A program made the translations under genes and the position numbers. A model generated the notes under the pieces. It made no database searches, was not told the origin of the DNA, and was given only the letters and a program-made list of their open reading frames with translations. From Lachnospiraceae bacterium (GTDB lineage: Bacteria; Bacillota; Clostridia; Lachnospirales; Lachnospiraceae): a DNA stretch of 64,000 bases. The stretch spans positions 35,868-99,867 of the forward strand of contig JAAUZD010000018.1 in NCBI GenBank assembly GCA_014804785.1, written 5' to 3'. Within the stretch, counting starts at the first letter, position 1. The number at the start of each line of letters is the position of its first letter. Positions 17,851 to 26,320 of this stretch are shown here, piece by piece.

Positions 17851-20301
17851 TTATTCTTCCAGGCGAATGACCCCCATCCAGTAATATCCACTTATATTTT
17901 TCTGTGATTTGTCAGCTGCCTGCTGAGCAATATTATAAAAGGCATCATCATCAATATCATAGTCCGTCCGCAGGACGGCGATCCCATCTGCAAGCAGCTG
18001 CTCTGCCAGCTGATCTGCAATTTCATCCCTTGAAAAATATCTTTCTGTGGCATGATAATATTCCAGTTCATCTTCAATTGCCATATAATCATACAGACTG
18101 CCATCCATGACAAAAGTATCGTTTTCAACAAGGGTTCCATATGCTGCCGCATCAGAAAGATTAAGCAGTGCATTATCGATGATATCGTTGTCATTGTTGG
18201 TAGCATCCACGATATACCATTCATCCCCGATTTTCACCTTGTTCCATGCATGTGGCACACTGCCCTCAAGGTAGCCGGTCACCACGATGCTGTCAAGTCC
18301 TGCCGCATCGGCAAGGAGTTTAAATGCTGCTGAATAGCTGGCACATACGCCTACGCCGTCCACCAGAATTCCATAAGCAGTAAAAGAATCATAAAAATCT
18401 TCATCCACCTGAGTGAAATGATATTTCTCCGCATTTTCCAGGGCAGCATCGTCATACTGCGCATTTTCACACAGATATGTGTTGATTGCCATTTCTTTTT
18501 CAAAATCGCTCATATCATCCGCCAGGATTTCATCATTGATTTCGCTGACGCGCTCCATGATTTCCTGCTGCTTTTCCGCTGTCTTTTCACGGTCAAAATC
18601 ATAGTCAACATACAAGATTCTTTCTTCAGTGTCTATACTCCCGCCCTGTACACCCAGGACCAGAGGATTCTGGTACTGTGCCTCAAAAAAAGCATCAATT
18701 ACCAGCTGGGTATCAGCGGCTTCCGGAAAATCCGAAAGGTCAATCACACTTTTCGTTTCCAGCATATGAATTGCAATATATTCGCTCAAGGCAGAATTGG
18801 CAGTGATGTGAACAATTGTTCCTTCTTCCTGTTTTTCCTTTTCATCCCCTTTTACTTCATTTGCTGCCGAACTTTCATCTGCAGAAGGACTCTCATTTGC
18901 CGGAGGCTGCACTTCCTCCTCCACAGTAAGAGACGGCGTCACGTTTCCACCCTTATTTTTCAGCTTTTCCTGCCGTTCCATGACAGCCTCTAAATCCGCA
19001 TCCAGCGTATCCCATTTCACATCTGAGACCAAAAATTCTTCAATAAACGGCGTTTTGGACGCCTTTGCCGTGATGTAAAGAAGATAATTTTCCTCATCTC
19101 TCCGGATGCTTCCTAAGTCATATTCAAGCACTTTCTGAGAGATGCTGCCATCGCACATGGTCACGCACATAACTGCAGGCAGATCTGATACGCCTTCAAT
19201 GCTATAAAAACTTTCTTCATTGCTATACGAAGCCTTCTCGGTGGGAAGCATATGTGCCAGATCTTTGGCGCTGAGCAGATTACTTATGGGCGAGCATCCT
19301 TTGCTGTTGTATGCAATTACGCCAAAATATTCACTCCAGTATTCGTCATACTCTCCTTCCACTTGATACTCTTTTAAAAAGCTGTCAGTCTCGTCCAAAT
19401 ATGCTGCCATATCGTCTGACGTATAGTATTGAGTGAATCTGCTGTTTAAAAATAATACCTCTCCCTCAGATTCAAAATCTTCTGCATTGCTTACCCATTC
19501 TGTATCTTTTACATCTGCAAATACTTTTGTGGTGTCCCAAAGCCCCTCTTCATCTTTATTGACCATAAACAAAAGGTAACCTTCCGCCCCCTTCACTTCC
19601 TTCCAGCTAAATCGTGCATATCCATCTTCCGTCTGGTCAAAGACGAGGGAAGGTGCCTGGGCGATCTCGGCATTTATTTTGATCACAGTAATAACTGGAG
19701 CACTTATGGGATTGCCTGTTTGTGCATCCACATTGGCTGCAAGATAATATTGGGGAATCGTCCCCCATCCGCATTCCTCATATTCAGTTATATAATTTCC
19801 GTTTAAATGGCTTAAGTCTATCTCGTCAGAATCGATCTCCGCGATGCCGTAAAAAGGCGGTTCAATGATCAGGATTCCAGCTTCCTCATCATATTCGTAG
19901 CTTCCTGCTTCTACTGGATATTTCAGTTCCGCATCCTGATAAAGCACGAAACTCTCTGAGAGTTCCAGATCGGATGACCATGGGTTAAAACCGATTTCGA
20001 TCCGGAGGGATTCATCTCTGTTTACCTTAATTACATTCCCATCATATTCTCCCTCTCCTGCCGCAGCATATTTTTCCTTTAGTTCTTCCGCAAGCTGGCC
20101 GGAACCCGAATCATCTGCTGCTTCTTTTTCCCCGTCATTCTCCAATTTCCCATCATTGCTTTCTTCTGCTTCCCCTTCCTGCGCACCTATTTCTGCATTT
20201 ATCTCCTCATGATCTGTACCGCCTTGTGTGCAGCCTGTCAAAAGCAATGCAGCTATAAGTCCTATTGTCATACCTGTTTTTAATAACTTTTTCAATTTCA
20301 T
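17851..20301 (-). CDS. Lipoprotein with C-terminal transglutaminase-like domain
   Basis: 816 residues. The signal peptide has a lipobox (AALLLTGC, Cys24). A low-complexity acidic linker follows (about 25-75), then an uncharacterised extracellular region, a second Glu/Ser-rich linker (about 455-500), and a transglutaminase-like core near 630-720. The catalytic triad is visible: Cys in GVGVCASYSAAF, His in SVPHAWNKV, Asp in YIVDATNND. Such domains may act as peptidases or cross-linkers; the activity here is unknown. It lies 107 bases after the sigma/anti-sigma pair, in the same direction, and may be its target or sensor. Confidence 0.85.
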   Translation of the reverse strand: MKLKKLLKTGMTIGLIAALLLTGCTQGGTDHEEINAEIGAQEGEAEESNDGKLENDGEKEAADDSGSGQLAEELKEKYAAAGEGEYDGNVIKVNRDESLRIEIGFNPWSSDLELSESFVLYQDAELKYPVEAGSYEYDEEAGILIIEPPFYGIAEIDSDEIDLSHLNGNYITEYEECGWGTIPQYYLAANVDAQTGNPISAPVITVIKINAEIAQAPSLVFDQTEDGYARFSWKEVKGAEGYLLFMVNKDEEGLWDTTKVFADVKDTEWVSNAEDFESEGEVLFLNSRFTQYYTSDDMAAYLDETDSFLKEYQVEGEYDEYWSEYFGVIAYNSKGCSPISNLLSAKDLAHMLPTEKASYSNEESFYSIEGVSDLPAVMCVTMCDGSISQKVLEYDLGSIRRDEENYLLYITAKASKTPFIEEFLVSDVKWDTLDADLEAVMERQEKLKNKGGNVTPSLTVEEEVQPPANESPSADESSAANEVKGDEKEKQEEGTIVHITANSALSEYIAIHMLETKSVIDLSDFPEAADTQLVIDAFFEAQYQNPLVLGVQGGSIDTEERILYVDYDFDREKTAEKQQEIMERVSEINDEILADDMSDFEKEMAINTYLCENAQYDDAALENAEKYHFTQVDEDFYDSFTAYGILVDGVGVCASYSAAFKLLADAAGLDSIVVTGYLEGSVPHAWNKVKIGDEWYIVDATNNDNDIIDNALLNLSDAAAYGTLVENDTFVMDGSLYDYMAIEDELEYYHATERYFSRDEIADQLAEQLLADGIAVLRTDYDIDDDAFYNIAQQAADKSQKNISGYYWMGVIRLEE

Positions 20302-20408
20302 TTTTTATTCCTGTACCTTTCCTTCATAAGCCTTCCCAATATATGGGAACAGGCTCAAATTTGAATGATTACTTCTACATTAAATACTGAAGGACTGTCA
20401 AAAAAGTT

Positions 20409-21083
20409 TCATTTTTCTTTTTTTATTTTTTGATACAGGTAATCAATAAATTCCTTCTGGGTTACATTTATTCCTATCACTTCATAGATCTTATTATTTT
20501 TTTCATAGACAGCCTGATATCTCATATCTTCTGACTTCAGGACAGAAACATAAATTTTCTGTTCTCCGATATAAGACCAGCTATCCTCATCAATTTCAGG
20601 CGCGAAAGCAGTTCTTTCTGTTAAAAATTTCAATTCTCCTCCGCTTTCTGATTCTGTCACTTCTATCAGTTCCGCTTCTTCCTCATCAAATGAGCCGCTT
20701 ACCGATTCCCCCTGTCCAATCACTGCCTGACCTGCATTTGGAGAGATGGAAATCACAACTCTGTCCGGCAGGAAGCGGATCATTCCATTTTCCAATGCTA
20801 CTTCATCATAGAAAACATCCTCCTCCATTGGAGTGATATATGATATTCCCTCAGACCGTAGTACTGCAATCACGAGAATTGCCGCGCATAGTGCGACAAC
20901 AGCGGTTCCATAATACCAGACGGTGCGTTTTACTTTGCGGGAATTGCCGTCTTCTTTCTCCAGATGTTTCTCTTCTGCAAGCATCCTCTTTAACGTATCA
21001 TTTTTTAAGTCTTCCGGTGCTTTCATATTTTGATATGCATTCCTGAATTCTTCATTAAGGACCTGATCTTCAAATGACATCAT
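20409..21083 (-). CDS. Membrane protein, probable anti-sigma factor
   Basis: 224 residues from the ATG at 21083, which has an AAGGAGG site. A cytoplasmic N-terminal part of about 55 residues (FRNAYQNMKAPEDLKNDTL) is followed by one membrane segment (about 57-77) and an extracellular C-terminal domain with a DUF4367-like look. Its start overlaps the 3' end of the sigma gene by 14 bases. That layout and topology suit a single-pass anti-sigma factor; no zinc-finger signature is seen, so the role is inferred from context. Confidence 0.75.
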   Translation of the reverse strand: MMSFEDQVLNEEFRNAYQNMKAPEDLKNDTLKRMLAEEKHLEKEDGNSRKVKRTVWYYGTAVVALCAAILVIAVLRSEGISYITPMEEDVFYDEVALENGMIRFLPDRVVISISPNAGQAVIGQGESVSGSFDEEEAELIEVTESESGGELKFLTERTAFAPEIDEDSWSYIGEQKIYVSVLKSEDMRYQAVYEKNNKIYEVIGINVTQKEFIDYLYQKIKKEK

Positions 21084-21582
21084 TGCTTCCTCCTTCCTCA
21101 AGATTTTTCCGCAAAAGTTTCCGTCCTCTGGCAAGCAAAGTCTTGATACTATTTTCCTTTTTGTGAAGCAGCTCTGAAATCTCCCGGACGGAATATTCTT
21201 CATAGTAATACAGATATAACGCCATCGAATATTTTTTCGGAAGCTTCTGAAGCTCAATCAGCAAATCGTTTTCCTTCTGTTCATAAATCTTTTCTTCTCC
21301 GACAGTTTCCTCTTCCATTCCCTGGGTTGTCCGGTTCCATGTACTTGCAACTGTCGTCTTGGCACAGTTTGATGCAACCCTGATCAACCATGCCTTTAAA
21401 TGTTCTTCGCTTACAATCTTATCCTTGTTCCTCACCAGCCGCAAAAAGGTTTCCTGAAATGCATCCTTCGCATCTTCCACATTTCCTGTGATAGTCATGC
21501 ATATTCTATATACCATATCCGCATGCCGTTCTATCGCATCATCCAATACGAGATCATACTTATTATTATCGGGTGAATTCAT
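21070..21582 (-). CDS. ECF-type RNA polymerase sigma factor
   Basis: 170 residues from the ATG at 21582 (GGGAG site); the open frame extends upstream into non-coding sequence. Region 2 is recognisable (HADMVYRICMTITGNVEDAKDAFQETFLRL), as is region 4 (LPKKYSMALYLYYYEEYSVREISELLHKKENSIKTLLARGR). These sigma factors answer to envelope stress or outside signals. The coupled membrane protein downstream is its likely regulator. The stimulus is unknown. Confidence 0.93.
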   Translation of the reverse strand: MNSPDNNKYDLVLDDAIERHADMVYRICMTITGNVEDAKDAFQETFLRLVRNKDKIVSEEHLKAWLIRVASNCAKTTVASTWNRTTQGMEEETVGEEKIYEQKENDLLIELQKLPKKYSMALYLYYYEEYSVREISELLHKKENSIKTLLARGRKLLRKNLEEGGSNDVI

Positions 21583-21662
21583 ACTTGTACTCCCTGCATA
21601 CCACAGACCATGTCTAGGTACCACGTTTATATTTTTCTCATATCTTATTTTAATTAACAGAA

Positions 21663-21697
21663 TGTAAAAAAAGCAATCCACTTATTGGATTGCTTTG
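21663..21697 (-). terminator. Terminator after rpmF
   Basis: Stem AAAGCAATCCA (21670-21680) against TGGATTGCTTT (21686-21696), loop of 5, followed on the minus strand by a run of seven T. It separates rpmF from the sigma factor gene. Confidence 0.88.
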
Positions 21698-21710
21698 TTA
21701 CCAGTTAAAA

Positions 21711-21890
21711 TTAATCAACACTGATGATTTCTTTCTTGTTGTAAGAGCCGCATGCTTTGCATACTCTGTGAGGCACCATCAGCGCGCCGCATTTGCTGCA
21801 CTTAACTAATGTAGGAGCACTCATTTTCCAGTTTGCTCTTCTTTTATCTCTTCTGGCTTTTGAAGATTTATTCTTAGGACAAATAGACAT
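21711..21890 (-). CDS. rpmF: 50S ribosomal protein L32
   Basis: 59 residues, normal for L32. It starts MSICPKNKSSKARRDKRRAN and carries the zinc-ribbon pairs CSKCG and CKACG near residues 32 and 45, so it is the zinc-binding (C+) form. It follows the YceD-family gene by 2 bases, the usual pairing in bacteria, and ends before a strong terminator. Confidence 0.97.
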   Translation of the reverse strand: MSICPKNKSSKARRDKRRANWKMSAPTLVKCSKCGALMVPHRVCKACGSYNKKEIISVD

Positions 21891-21892
21891 CG

Positions 21893-22417
21893 TTACACCT
21901 CCTTATCCGCGTTAAAGATATCTTTAATAGCTGCCATTCTGGGATCCGGAACAAATGTATCGCATCCGCATTCTCCCTCGTTTAAGTTGTGCCCACACTG
22001 CTTACATATTCCCTTGCAATCTGGCTTGCACAATATCTTAACAGGCATATTAACTAAGATTTCACTATTCAGGAAAGCTTCTGTATCCAGTTCATACCCA
22101 AGCATAAAGTCCTGCTCGTCCTGATCATACATTTGTTGATCTGCCTCCGGCGAGAACACTTCCTGCTCAAATTTCACATCCAAAGGCTGTTCTATCATCT
22201 GCAGACATCTGTCACATGGGACTTCCAATACCAATTTGATGCTTCCCTTAATCAGGACTTTTCCGGTTCCCACATTAGAAAAAATCATATCCGCAGGAGA
22301 TTTATCAAGAATCTTATAGTCATTTCCCATATAGGAAAAGATGTCCGGCTCATATATGAGACTTTCTCTTCTATCTTTTCCCTCAGACGTAAATACATCA
22401 GTCAGATTGATCAACAT
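21893..22417 (-). CDS. YceD/DUF177-family protein
   Basis: 174 residues from the ATG at 22417, chosen because a GGGAG site lies 6 bases upstream. The family is linked to 23S rRNA accumulation in plants and bacteria and is nearly always next to rpmF. Typical features are CDRCL in the middle and a C-terminal CKPDCKGICKQCGHNLN segment with metal-binding cysteines. A consensus promoter lies just upstream. Confidence 0.9.
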   Translation of the reverse strand: MLINLTDVFTSEGKDRRESLIYEPDIFSYMGNDYKILDKSPADMIFSNVGTGKVLIKGSIKLVLEVPCDRCLQMIEQPLDVKFEQEVFSPEADQQMYDQDEQDFMLGYELDTEAFLNSEILVNMPVKILCKPDCKGICKQCGHNLNEGECGCDTFVPDPRMAAIKDIFNADKEV

Positions 22418-22449
22418 ATTAAGCTCCCTATGAATCACACACTCAAACA

Positions 22450-22478
22450 ATTATAACGATGGTTATGAGATTTGTCAA
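22450..22478 (-). promoter_or_regulatory. Consensus promoter of yceD-like/rpmF
   Basis: Minus strand TTGACA (22473-22478), 17 bases, TATAAT (22450-22455): a perfect match to the sigma-A consensus, about 33 bases before the start codon. Confidence 0.9.
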
Positions 22479-22525
22479 TACCTGCGCCAAATTATTTTTG
22501 AACAGTTTTATTTTGGCAGTAGCAG

Positions 22526-23728
22526 TTAAATCAGCGCTACCGTTTCCCTTGCAATTGCAAGTTCCTCATTAGTGGGTATGACAAAAACCTTGGTTCTGCT
22601 TTCGGGAGTCGAAATCAATACATCCTCCCCTCGTATAGCATTTGCTTCCTCATCAAGTTCTATCCCCAAATATCCAAGGTGGGATGCAACCATGGTTCTG
22701 GTAAGCGGATTATTCTCTCCGATGCCTGCGGTAAAGCAGATAACATCCACGCCATTCATCGCCGCTGTATATGCTCCCACATATTTTGCCACCCTGTAAG
22801 CAAATGCCTTCATTGTCCTTATGGCAGCAGGATCACCTGCGCGATATGCTTTCTCCAGATCTCTGAAATCAGAGGAAAAACCGCCCGATAAGCCCAGCAC
22901 ACCGGACTCTTTATTCAACACATTTAAAATTTCATTTACAGACTTACCTTCTTTATTGCATAAAAATTCAATGATAGCAGGATCCAGATCACCTGAACGT
23001 GTGCCCATGATAAGTCCCTCCAAAGGAGTAAGCCCCATGGAAGTATCTACGCATCTGCCATTCTTTATCGCGGAGATGCTTGCCCCGTTCCCTAAGTGGC
23101 AAACGATGATTTTCAAATCCTCGTATTCTCTTTTTAACAATTCGGCTGCCCTGTGCGATACGTAAGAGTGGCTGGTGCCGTGGAAACCATATCTCCTGAT
23201 TTTATAATCTTCATAATAGCGGTATGGAATTCCATACAGATATGCTTCCTCCGGCATCGTCTGATGAAATGCAGTATCAAAAACGGCTGCCATAGGTGTC
23301 TTTGGCATCAATTCCATGCAGGCTCTAATTCCAATCAGATTTGCAGGGTTGTGAAGCGGCGCAAGGTCATTGCACTTTTCAATAGCCTTTATAACCTCCT
23401 GCGTAATAATGGTGGAAGATGCAAAATCCTCTCCGCCATGTACAATCCGATGCCCTACTGCCCCAATCTCGTCAAGGCTCTTTACCACGCCGATTTCAGC
23501 ATCCGTCAATGTATCCAGCACAAGCCCTACCGCCTGGGTATGATTTTTCATGGGTGTCACAGTTTCCTTTTTCTCACCGCCTGCCGGCGAATAAGTCATC
23601 TTACCCCCCTCAATACCGATTCTTTCACAAAGTCCTTTTGCGATTACTTCCTCCGATTTGGAATTGATCAGCTGGAATTTCAGTGAAGAACTGCCACAGT
23701 TGATTACCAGAACATTTATATCTTTCAT
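22526..23728 (-). CDS. ackA: Acetate kinase
   Basis: Converts acetyl phosphate and ADP to acetate and ATP, the energy-yielding end step of acetate fermentation. 400 residues. Motifs: VINCGSSSLKFQL at the start, GHRIVHGGEDF, FHGTSHSYVSHRAAE, and FTAGIGENNPLTR. It lies 42 bases downstream of pta, forming a pta-ackA operon. Confidence 0.98.
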   Translation of the reverse strand: MKDINVLVINCGSSSLKFQLINSKSEEVIAKGLCERIGIEGGKMTYSPAGGEKKETVTPMKNHTQAVGLVLDTLTDAEIGVVKSLDEIGAVGHRIVHGGEDFASSTIITQEVIKAIEKCNDLAPLHNPANLIGIRACMELMPKTPMAAVFDTAFHQTMPEEAYLYGIPYRYYEDYKIRRYGFHGTSHSYVSHRAAELLKREYEDLKIIVCHLGNGASISAIKNGRCVDTSMGLTPLEGLIMGTRSGDLDPAIIEFLCNKEGKSVNEILNVLNKESGVLGLSGGFSSDFRDLEKAYRAGDPAAIRTMKAFAYRVAKYVGAYTAAMNGVDVICFTAGIGENNPLTRTMVASHLGYLGIELDEEANAIRGEDVLISTPESRTKVFVIPTNEELAIARETVALI

Positions 23729-23770
23729 CTTTTTTCCTTTCTATCCGTTTCATCCAAATTGCTAAATTTA

Positions 23771-24772
23771 TTATGCAAGTTGTGCCTGAACAGCCGTAAG
23801 TGCAACGACACCAACGATATCCTGCCAGGAACATCCTCTTGACAAGTCATTGACAGGTTTTGCGATTCCCTGAAGCATTGGTCCGTAGGCTTCCGCATTT
23901 GCAAGCCGCTGCACCAGTTTATATCCGATATTTCCGCAATCCAGATTGGGGAAGATCAGCACATTTGCCTTGCCGGCAACCTCACTTCCCGGTGCCTTGG
24001 ACTTCGCTACTTGGGGGACCAGCGCAGCATCTGTCTGTAACTCGCCGTCCAACATAAGGTGGGGATACTGTTCATGCGCAATTCTGGTAGCTTCGACCAT
24101 TTTATCTACCAACGCATGCTTGGCGCTTCCCTTGGTGGAATGGGACAGCATTGCAATAATCGGCTTCGCTCCCACCAGGCTCTTAAAACTTTTAGCAGAA
24201 GTGTCTGCAATTGCTGCCAGTTCCTCTGGCGTAGGATCCTGATTCAATCCGCAGTCAGCAAATAGGAAAGTCCCATTTTCGCCAAACTCACAATTCGGCA
24301 CACACATCAGGAAAAATCCTGAAACCAGCTTTACGCCTGGCGCCGTCTTTAAAATCTGTAGTGCAGGCCGCAGCGTATCCGCTGTTGCGTGGCAGGCACC
24401 GGCAACCATACCGTCGGCATCATTTGCCTTTACCATAATGACACCGAAAGTAAGATAATCACTGAGAAGGATTTCTCTTGCCTTTTCAAGCGTCATACCT
24501 TTATTCTTTCTCGTCTCATACAACAAATTCACATAGTCATCCAGTTTATCGCACAACTCGGGATTGATGATCTTAACACCATCAAGTTCTATCTCCAGCC
24601 ACGTAGCGCCGTCCATGATCTTCTCCTCATTCCCGATCATGATAATATCTGCAATCCCCTCTTTTATAATGTGTGAAGCTGCAATCAAGGTTCGCTTGTC
24701 CGTTGTCTCGGGCAGAACAATTGTCTTTCTGTCCATCCGTGCCTTGTCCTTTATCACATCAATATATGACAT
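23771..24772 (-). CDS. pta: Phosphate acetyltransferase
   Basis: Interconverts acetyl-CoA and acetyl phosphate. 333 residues from the ATG at 24772, the usual clostridial short form; AAAGGAG sits 7 bases upstream, while a more upstream ATG would be only one base from it. Conserved parts are TDKRTLIAA, DADGMVAGACHATADTLRPALQ and PNLDCGNIGYKLVQR. A promoter lies directly in front. Confidence 0.97.
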   Translation of the reverse strand: MSYIDVIKDKARMDRKTIVLPETTDKRTLIAASHIIKEGIADIIMIGNEEKIMDGATWLEIELDGVKIINPELCDKLDDYVNLLYETRKNKGMTLEKAREILLSDYLTFGVIMVKANDADGMVAGACHATADTLRPALQILKTAPGVKLVSGFFLMCVPNCEFGENGTFLFADCGLNQDPTPEELAAIADTSAKSFKSLVGAKPIIAMLSHSTKGSAKHALVDKMVEATRIAHEQYPHLMLDGELQTDAALVPQVAKSKAPGSEVAGKANVLIFPNLDCGNIGYKLVQRLANAEAYGPMLQGIAKPVNDLSRGCSWQDIVGVVALTAVQAQLA

Positions 24773-24805
24773 CCCCATTCTCCTTTCATAACCCAACTTA
24801 TTGTA

Positions 24806-24834
24806 ATTATATTTCAAACCGCTTTTCACGGCAA
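24806..24834 (-). promoter_or_regulatory. Promoter of pta-ackA
   Basis: Minus strand TTGCCG (24829-24834), 17 bases, TATAAT (24806-24811), about 35 bases before the pta start. Confidence 0.75.
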
Positions 24835-24875
24835 GCATATCCTTGTAAAAAATTGTGTAAATTTTAATACATAAT

Positions 24876-24904
24876 TTGCCTCTTTTCGGGTTTTGTGATA
24901 CATT
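24876..24904 (+). promoter_or_regulatory. Candidate promoter of tmcAL
   Basis: Plus strand TTGCCT (24876-24881), 17 bases, TACATT (24899-24904). It would give a leader of about 80 bases. Confidence 0.45.
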
Positions 24905-24923
24905 TTAAATGATAAACCTATTG

Positions 24924-24955
24924 TTTGACAGGACGTATTTCCCTGTCAGGTCAAA
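24924..24955 (+). promoter_or_regulatory. Nested inverted repeats in the tmcAL leader
   Basis: TGACAGG (24926-24932) pairs with CCTGTCA (24942-24948), and TTTGAC (24924-24929) pairs with GTCAAA (24950-24955). The two pairings share bases and cannot form together. It could be an operator or an RNA leader structure. Confidence 0.5.
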
Positions 24956-24992
24956 TATAGCATCTTTATGCCGGAAAATGCGAGGATAATTC

Positions 24993-26252
24993 GTGAAAAC
25001 TACTGCCATAATAGCCGAATATAATCCATTTCATAATGGTCACCAATATCATATCGAGGAGACAAGGCGCCAGACTGACGCCGATTTCATTCTTGTACTT
25101 ATGAGCGGCGATTTCGTTCAGCGCGGCGCGCCAGCGCTCTGCAACAAATATATCCGTACAAAGATGGCGCTTCTTGGCGGTGCTGATGTTGTAATCGAGC
25201 TGCCGAGCCTTTACGCTCTTTCTAGTGCGGAATTTTTTGCCGGCGGCGCAGTCACTCTGCTGAATCAGTTAAATGTAGTCGATACTTTATCCTTTGGCAG
25301 CGAGTCCGGAAATCTGTCTCTTTTTGAGAAAAGTGCCCGCACCATGATTGAACAGGCGGATCTTTTGACCACCAGAATCAGAGCAGGTTTAAAAAATGGC
25401 TTCCATTACCCGGCTGCAAGAGCAGATGCAATGTCAGAACTTTTCATCAACCATTCAGACGCAGACGAGCTCAATGCACTTTTTACATATCCAAATAATA
25501 TTCTTGGGCTGGAATACTGCAAAGCGCTGCGGACCCTCAAAAGCTCTATCCAGCCTTTCACCTTAAAACGTGAAGATGCCGGTTATCACAATACCTCTGT
25601 TTTAGATCATGTTTCCAGCCATATCTCTGCTTCTGCCATAAGAAATGCTTTAAGCCAGACTCCTGAGGTGGTTGCAGAGTATGTTCCCCATGAAGTGTAC
25701 CAGCTTCTTTCGGAAAACAACCTTCTTGCATCCTTTCTCACAGAGGATGCTTTTTCCATGGTGCTTTATTACAAATTACAGACAGAAAAAGAACAGGGAT
25801 TTTCCCAGTTTCTGGATTGCACACCCGATTTGTCTGATAAAATATGTAAAAATCTTCCAGATTTTACCGGATTTACTGATTTTTGCCATCTTCTAAAGTC
25901 AAAGGAACTGACTTATACAAGAATCAGCCGCGTACTGATGCATATTTTGTTCAATATCAGAACACCTGAATATTTTCGTCCGCCCCTGCTTTTAAGGAGC
26001 CTTTTTGTTCCTTATGCCAGATTGCTCGGTTTTAAGAAAGAAGCGGCTCCGCTCCTTTCTGCCATAAAAAAAAGCAGCCAGATTCCGCTGCTTTCCAAAC
26101 TTGCTGATGCCGGTTCCCTTCTAAATGATGATGCCTACGCCTTATTACAGCAGGATATCCTCTGCGCGTCCATTTATGAATCAGCGGCATTCCACTATAC
26201 CGGAAGGTCCCCATTAAACGAACTAAAGCAGTCACCGATTATCCTTCCATAA
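24993..26252 (+). CDS. tmcAL: tRNA(Met) cytidine acetate ligase TmcAL
   Basis: Acetylates the wobble cytidine of elongator tRNA-Met, using acetate and ATP directly (formerly YlbM). 419 residues. The nucleotidyltransferase-like motif is IIAEYNPFHNGHQYHIEE, followed by LMSGDFVQRGAPA and FGSESG. It starts with GTG at 24993, with GAGG 7 bases before. The only confident plus-strand gene in the window, divergent from pta-ackA. Since its substrate is acetate, the neighbourhood makes biochemical sense, though co-regulation is not shown. Confidence 0.94.
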   Translation: MKTTAIIAEYNPFHNGHQYHIEETRRQTDADFILVLMSGDFVQRGAPALCNKYIRTKMALLGGADVVIELPSLYALSSAEFFAGGAVTLLNQLNVVDTLSFGSESGNLSLFEKSARTMIEQADLLTTRIRAGLKNGFHYPAARADAMSELFINHSDADELNALFTYPNNILGLEYCKALRTLKSSIQPFTLKREDAGYHNTSVLDHVSSHISASAIRNALSQTPEVVAEYVPHEVYQLLSENNLLASFLTEDAFSMVLYYKLQTEKEQGFSQFLDCTPDLSDKICKNLPDFTGFTDFCHLLKSKELTYTRISRVLMHILFNIRTPEYFRPPLLLRSLFVPYARLLGFKKEAAPLLSAIKKSSQIPLLSKLADAGSLLNDDAYALLQQDILCASIYESAAFHYTGRSPLNELKQSPIILP

Positions 26253-26320
26253 CCAATTGCCCTGAAAGATCTTTGCCGTATATCAAGCACTTTCATGCCT
26301 AGTAAATCCTCTTATTGATA

